Assembly: GCA_041396125.1 (NCBI GenBank)
Contig: JAWKZG010000021.1
Coordinates: forward strand, 1-64,000
Source of the DNA: JAWKZG01 sp041396125
Lineage (GTDB): Bacteria; Pseudomonadota; Gammaproteobacteria; Competibacterales; Competibacteraceae
Length of the DNA: 64,000 nt
Reading direction: 5' to 3'
Numbering within the stretch: position 1 is the first letter of the stretch; each line of letters starts with the position of its first letter. A program made the position numbers and the translations under genes. Below, piece after piece: positions 60,765-64,000 of the stretch. The notes under the pieces are model-generated. The model saw only the letters and a list, made by a program, of their open reading frames with translations, was not told the origin of the DNA and did not search any database.

Positions 60765-61616
60765 TTATTTAGCTGGCGTTGTCTTCGGGCGCAGTGTCAG
60801 CGCGATGGATATCAGAATCATCAAGAGCGACACCACTTTTTGCCAGGTCAATGGATCACCCAGCAGCAGTATCGCCGATAACACGCCGACCACCGGGGCC
60901 ATCAGCGCTGAAATGGCTGCGACAGTTGCCGGAAGACGGCCCACCATGATGGTCCATAAGGTGTAACAGATGACCATCGGGCCGAGCACATGGTAAACCA
61001 TCGTCCATACAACCGGCGCTGTTGGCCAGGACTGTTCCCAGGGCGGCTCAAAGATCAACACCAGCGGCCAGCAGAGTACGCTGGACACCACAAAAAACCA
61101 GACCGTCAGCGCCAGTGATGACAGGCTCCAGCTACGGGATTTTAAGGCAACGTTACCGAGCGCCCAGGACGATGCAGCCAGTAGCATAATGATTGGACCG
61201 AGCGGATCGGCTACCAGGGCACTGAAGTTTTCCGACGCCAGCACCACCAGACCCGCCATACCGAGTGCCAAAGCTATAGCGCTACGCAGCCCCAGCCGTT
61301 CACCCAGGAAGATAGCAGCGAACAGCGCCGTCAGTGCTGGCATCGTATAAGCGATGATCGCGGCCTTCGAGGTTTCTGTCAGTATCTGGCCGATGGTTGT
61401 CGCTATATTAAAACCGAAAACCACCAACAGGCCGGTAAATACAATGGCGATACGGTCGCCGGGGGCCGGGCGCAAGCGAAGCCCTTTGGCATGTGCAATG
61501 ATGGCAAGCAAAAGCGCGGCGCATGGAAAGGCAACGGCTCGAATGGTCAGCGGCGGCATTTCAGTCAGCATGAACTTGACGGCAGGCCAGTTCAATCCCC
61601 ACAGCAAGCCAATCAA
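60765..61616 (-). CDS. EamA/DMT family transporter
   Basis: About ten helices lie in two EamA halves. WGLNWPAVKFMLTEMPPLTI opens the first, FIGERLGLRSAIALALGMAG-like sequence ends it, and ALMAPVVGVLSAILLLGDPL lies near 240. TTG 61616 is the first usable start, but hydrophobic sequence continues upstream in frame (TLVTVVLIG), so the true start is probably near 61680 and may involve a small shift. It converges on the LodB-like gene. Substrate unknown. Confidence 0.82.
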   Translation of the reverse strand: MIGLLWGLNWPAVKFMLTEMPPLTIRAVAFPCAALLLAIIAHAKGLRLRPAPGDRIAIVFTGLLVVFGFNIATTIGQILTETSKAAIIAYTMPALTALFAAIFLGERLGLRSAIALALGMAGLVVLASENFSALVADPLGPIIMLLAASSWALGNVALKSRSWSLSSLALTVWFFVVSSVLCWPLVLIFEPPWEQSWPTAPVVWTMVYHVLGPMVICYTLWTIMVGRLPATVAAISALMAPVVGVLSAILLLGDPLTWQKVVSLLMILISIALTLRPKTTPAK

Positions 61617-61976
61617 GACAACCGTTACGAGAGTTGTGCCGTTGGTTTGTTGTTGGGAGGGTTTAACAGCATCGATGATGATGTACCTCTTGTTTTAGTG
61701 AACAGGAACAGGTGGTCGTCAAACCACCCGGAGGGTGCCCTGGCACAGTCTCCCGGCGGGTAGCATGTCACAGTACGATAGGTTTTTCGAGAGCAGCGTG
61801 CTGATTCGGCAATGGTCTGTGTGAGTTGGGCCGAATACCGGACGTGATCCTGCCAGAATGGCTTTTTCTCTTTTCAGGTGATGCACATCACAGACCGCTC
61901 GTCAGACCTGTGTTACACAGGACACTCCAGCGGAAGTAAACCCGTCACGCTGTGCTTATTACCAGAGGAGAATGTA

Positions 61977-63390
61977 ATGCCGATCCCCGTACTGCGAAAA
62001 TGTTTATCCACGGTCTGTGTCGTGGGGCTGATGCTCAGCGCCGGGGCCTGGGCCGCCGAATGTCCGGAGCTATCACGCCAGCCGATCACCGAGAAGTTAA
62101 TTGCGATGGTGGAGGCTGATACCAACCTGAAGTACGACCTGTCACAGTCGATTGCAATGGGTCAGGTGGTTAACAACGATCCGATGACCAATCCAGTAGC
62201 GAGCCTGGATGATTACTACAACTTCATTGATGCGCTGGCGACGTATAACCCGCAGAATATGAAAACGGGCGTATTCAACGGCAAGATTCGTGTCAGCATG
62301 GATGGGGCTAATTACTGCAACTGGAATATTCTCGATTTGCTGGCCTATAGCTATTTCCTGGTTGATCGGCAGATCACCACCGATCCACGCGGCCAGATCC
62401 AGTTTGAGAACGACGCCTTTTCCGAATGGATGCGATCAGTGGCCGAGGCCTGGGGTGAGTATCTGGAGACACCGCCCTCAGCGCAATACGTGCCGGATTT
62501 CGAGCATGATCCGAATTTTGGCGACTGGTACTGCCCGTCCGAGCCGTATCCGACGTTTCAACTGTTTTTTACTCGCGAACTATGCCGCAAAACCTTTCCC
62601 AACGGCTCGCGTCCGGTGCAGGGTTATGACGATCCGCTGACCGTCGTTTCTATCGGGGATTCAAACTCTGCCGGCTGGTGGCCGATCAGCGCCGATGGCA
62701 AGCTGGTAACGACCTATGACGGCGTCGCGCAATCGGGGCGGGTCATCAAGGGCAAGCTTTACAGCGATGTACATACGTTCATTACGGGCGAGCCGGATGA
62801 AACCGTGCTGGCCGAGTTTGGCTCGATTGATCCGGCCCGATTCAACAATGGCACCTGGACGCACCAGTTCCTGAATGTGAACAACTACCACCGGCTGCAT
62901 GTACCTGTCGCGGGCAAGCTGGTTTATGAAGCACATCCAGGCAGGTGTGCGGATGAAGTCGGGCTGGACACGGGCCTTAGGCGAAGGTGAAGTATCGTTC
63001 TATGATCCGCGTGATACCGCCGACTGGCAGTTTGGTCAGACCCGGATGGTGATCGGGATCGAGACCCCGGCACACGGCATCGTTGTGATCTCGCCTATGG
63101 GCATGGCGCAAGTGTCCGGTATCGTAGCGCGTGATTGGGTGCAGGAAGGTGCAATGGCTGAAAAAGGCTGGGAATTTGCCAATTTTGCCTTTGGCGGCTC
63201 TGATTTCGTGGTGATCTTCGAGCAACAGGCCGAATTTACTTTAACCGTACCGCATGCCGCAGAAGTCGCGCCCGGCGCAGGGGTGAATTACCTGCCGTCC
63301 CTGCAAGGCGAGAAATACGGCTGCCTCGGTGGTGGTACGGATTGCAGCAACACACCCGGCAACCCGCCGCCGTCGCCTCCGGATCAATAG
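61977..63390 (+). pseudogene. secreted phosphatidylserine decarboxylase-like protein, one frameshift
   Basis: ATG 61977 (AGAGGAG upstream) starts a signal peptide ending WAAE. The first frame includes VVSIGDSNSAGWWPISADGK, GEPDETVLAEFGSIDPARFN and TWTHQFLNVNNYHRLHVPVA. After a shift near 62935 come GEGEVSFYDPRDTADWQFGQ, HGIVVISPMGMAQVSGIVAR and FANFAFGGSDFVVIFEQ. These match PSD proenzymes, including the GGS site where they self-cleave to form the pyruvoyl group. The N-terminal 230 residues are extra. Secretion to the periplasm is unusual for this family. The role is unknown. Confidence 0.75.
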
Positions 63391-63478
63391 CGTAAGAATA
63401 AAAGCGCGGATCTGGTCCGTGTGATTGTATAAAACATAAGTTGCCGGCCAGTCTGTCTGGTCGGCTTGACAATGTTCC

Positions 63479-63660
63479 TTCCGTCACTCCCGTGCAGGCG
63501 GGAATCCAGACAATCTCCAGTATTCTCATACCGAATCCGTCGTTCCCGTGCAGGCGGGAATCCCGTATGGTCCCGGATGCCGTTTCACTCTATCCGGGCT
63601 ACTTCTGTTACCTGTTTCACACCAGAATCATTGTCATATCCGCGCAGGCGGGAATCCAGG
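63479..63660. repeat. REP-like repeat cluster (three palindromes plus one CCGGAT unit)
   Basis: CCCGTGCAGGCGGG-type palindromes lie near 63487 and 63546, and CCGCGCAGGCGGG near 63640. A CCCGGATGCCGTTTCACTCT unit ending TATCCGGGCTAC sits at about 63572-63603. The same two modules occur at 4147-4340. This and plain DNA fill the gap between the PSD-like and ProQ genes. Confidence 0.7.
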
Positions 63661-63699
63661 GCGAGCAGCGACAGGGTTGGATTTATCCCGGCAACAGCA

Positions 63700-64000
63700 T
63701 CAAGCCGCAATGTGCTGGGCTTCAGTCTGTTCAGTCTGGCTTTGCCGGACCACCTTGCGTTCCTGCGGTGCTGTTTTGCGCTGCTCCAGTATGTCGTGCG
63801 CATGTTGCTGTTCTTCCCGCGTGACTTCGCCTACAGGATGGCCGTCCAGGTTGTAGCGCAGACCACCTCGACTTACCGCCAGCAGATAGGGTCTGGAGCG
63901 CAGATGGTAGCGCAGGCTCCGCTTGAGAACACCACTGGATAGTGTGCTGCGTGTCAGTAACTCCTGGGTGATACCAACCATGAGGGGAAGGTGTTGAGCC
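63700..64000 (-). CDS. ProQ/FinO domain protein, 5' end outside window
   Basis: The minus-strand frame is open to the window edge and ends at 63700. It reads HLPLMVGITQELLTRSTLSS, LKRSLRYHLRSRPYLLAVSR and GGLRYNLDGHPVGEVTREEQ, then HAHDIL. The GI-x-x-x-L, YL-x-x and R-Y-x-L-x-G-x-x-x-G-x-V stretches are the second half of the ProQ/FinO RNA-chaperone fold. The tail is Gln/Lys-rich, about 25 residues. ATG 63981 is probably internal, because the match continues upstream of it. Confidence 0.75.
   Translation of the reverse strand, partial: AQHLPLMVGITQELLTRSTLSSGVLKRSLRYHLRSRPYLLAVSRGGLRYNLDGHPVGEVTREEQQHAHDILEQRKTAPQERKVVRQSQTEQTEAQHIAA

Overview
This 64 kb stretch looks like chromosomal DNA of a free-living or host-associated gammaproteobacterium. 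The evidence is the adjacent rph-rdgB pair, an overlapping birA-coaX pair, REP-like palindromes of the TTCCCGC..GCGGGAA type with a REP-associated tyrosine transposase relic, ProQ/FinO and GNAT genes of that flavour, and moderately high GC. No species can be assigned from sequence alone.

Layout. 0-3 kb: accessory DNA with a secreted hypothetical protein, a decayed REP transposase, a TIR-domain gene cut by an amber codon, two 88-bp palindromic repeats and a GNAT acetyltransferase. 3-17 kb: a catabolic and transport region with a PhyH oxygenase, a tiny two-helix membrane protein, a fatty-acid-hydroxylase-type enzyme, a GntR/FCD regulator, a PanB-like enzyme lacking two expected metal ligands, a complete TRAP transporter, an EamA exporter, a frameshifted MmgE/PrpD, an isocitrate-lyase-family enzyme and a complete tripartite tricarboxylate transporter. 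17-30 kb: an FMN hydroxyacid dehydrogenase, MFS transporter and broken M20 peptidase, a FitAB/VapBC-like toxin-antitoxin pair, a lipoprotein-coaX-birA operon, an aminotransferase, a UbiD-type decarboxylase and small membrane proteins. 30-36 kb: a six-gene operon matching mxaRSACKL, accessory genes of PQQ methanol/alcohol dehydrogenases.

36.8-44.9 kb is a foreign island. It carries a 1261-residue, AT-richer gene with a C-terminal PD-(D/E)XK nuclease motif, a Gp49-like toxin relic and XRE gene interrupted by an IS66-family element with a perfect 8-bp target duplication, a CHC2 primase stub, a broken transposase, and a toxin-tip/DUF4303 immunity relic. A 90-bp copy of the 3' end of the cytochrome c gene lies at each edge, which marks the island boundaries.

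44.9-54.6 kb returns to backbone metabolism: a dihaem cytochrome c and a PQQ alcohol dehydrogenase with the Asp-x-Asp signature of lanthanide enzymes, then a RuBisCO-like protein/DUF1537 kinase/SDR/HpaI-aldolase carbohydrate-acid cluster, a medium-chain reductase, rdgB, rph and tRNA-Arg(CCG) followed by an integrase relic. 54.9-64 kb: a DapA-family lyase, an unusual catalase-like/LodA-like fusion (1027 aa) with its LodB-like flavoprotein, an EamA transporter, a secreted phosphatidylserine-decarboxylase-like protein, REP repeats and a partial ProQ/FinO gene at the edge.

Many otherwise conserved genes carry a single frameshift or in-frame stop (TIR, PhyH, PrpD, MFS, M20, MxaC/K, RuBisCO-like, PSD-like). 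This is either widespread decay or base-level consensus error. Frames were joined by eye and each junction is approximate.
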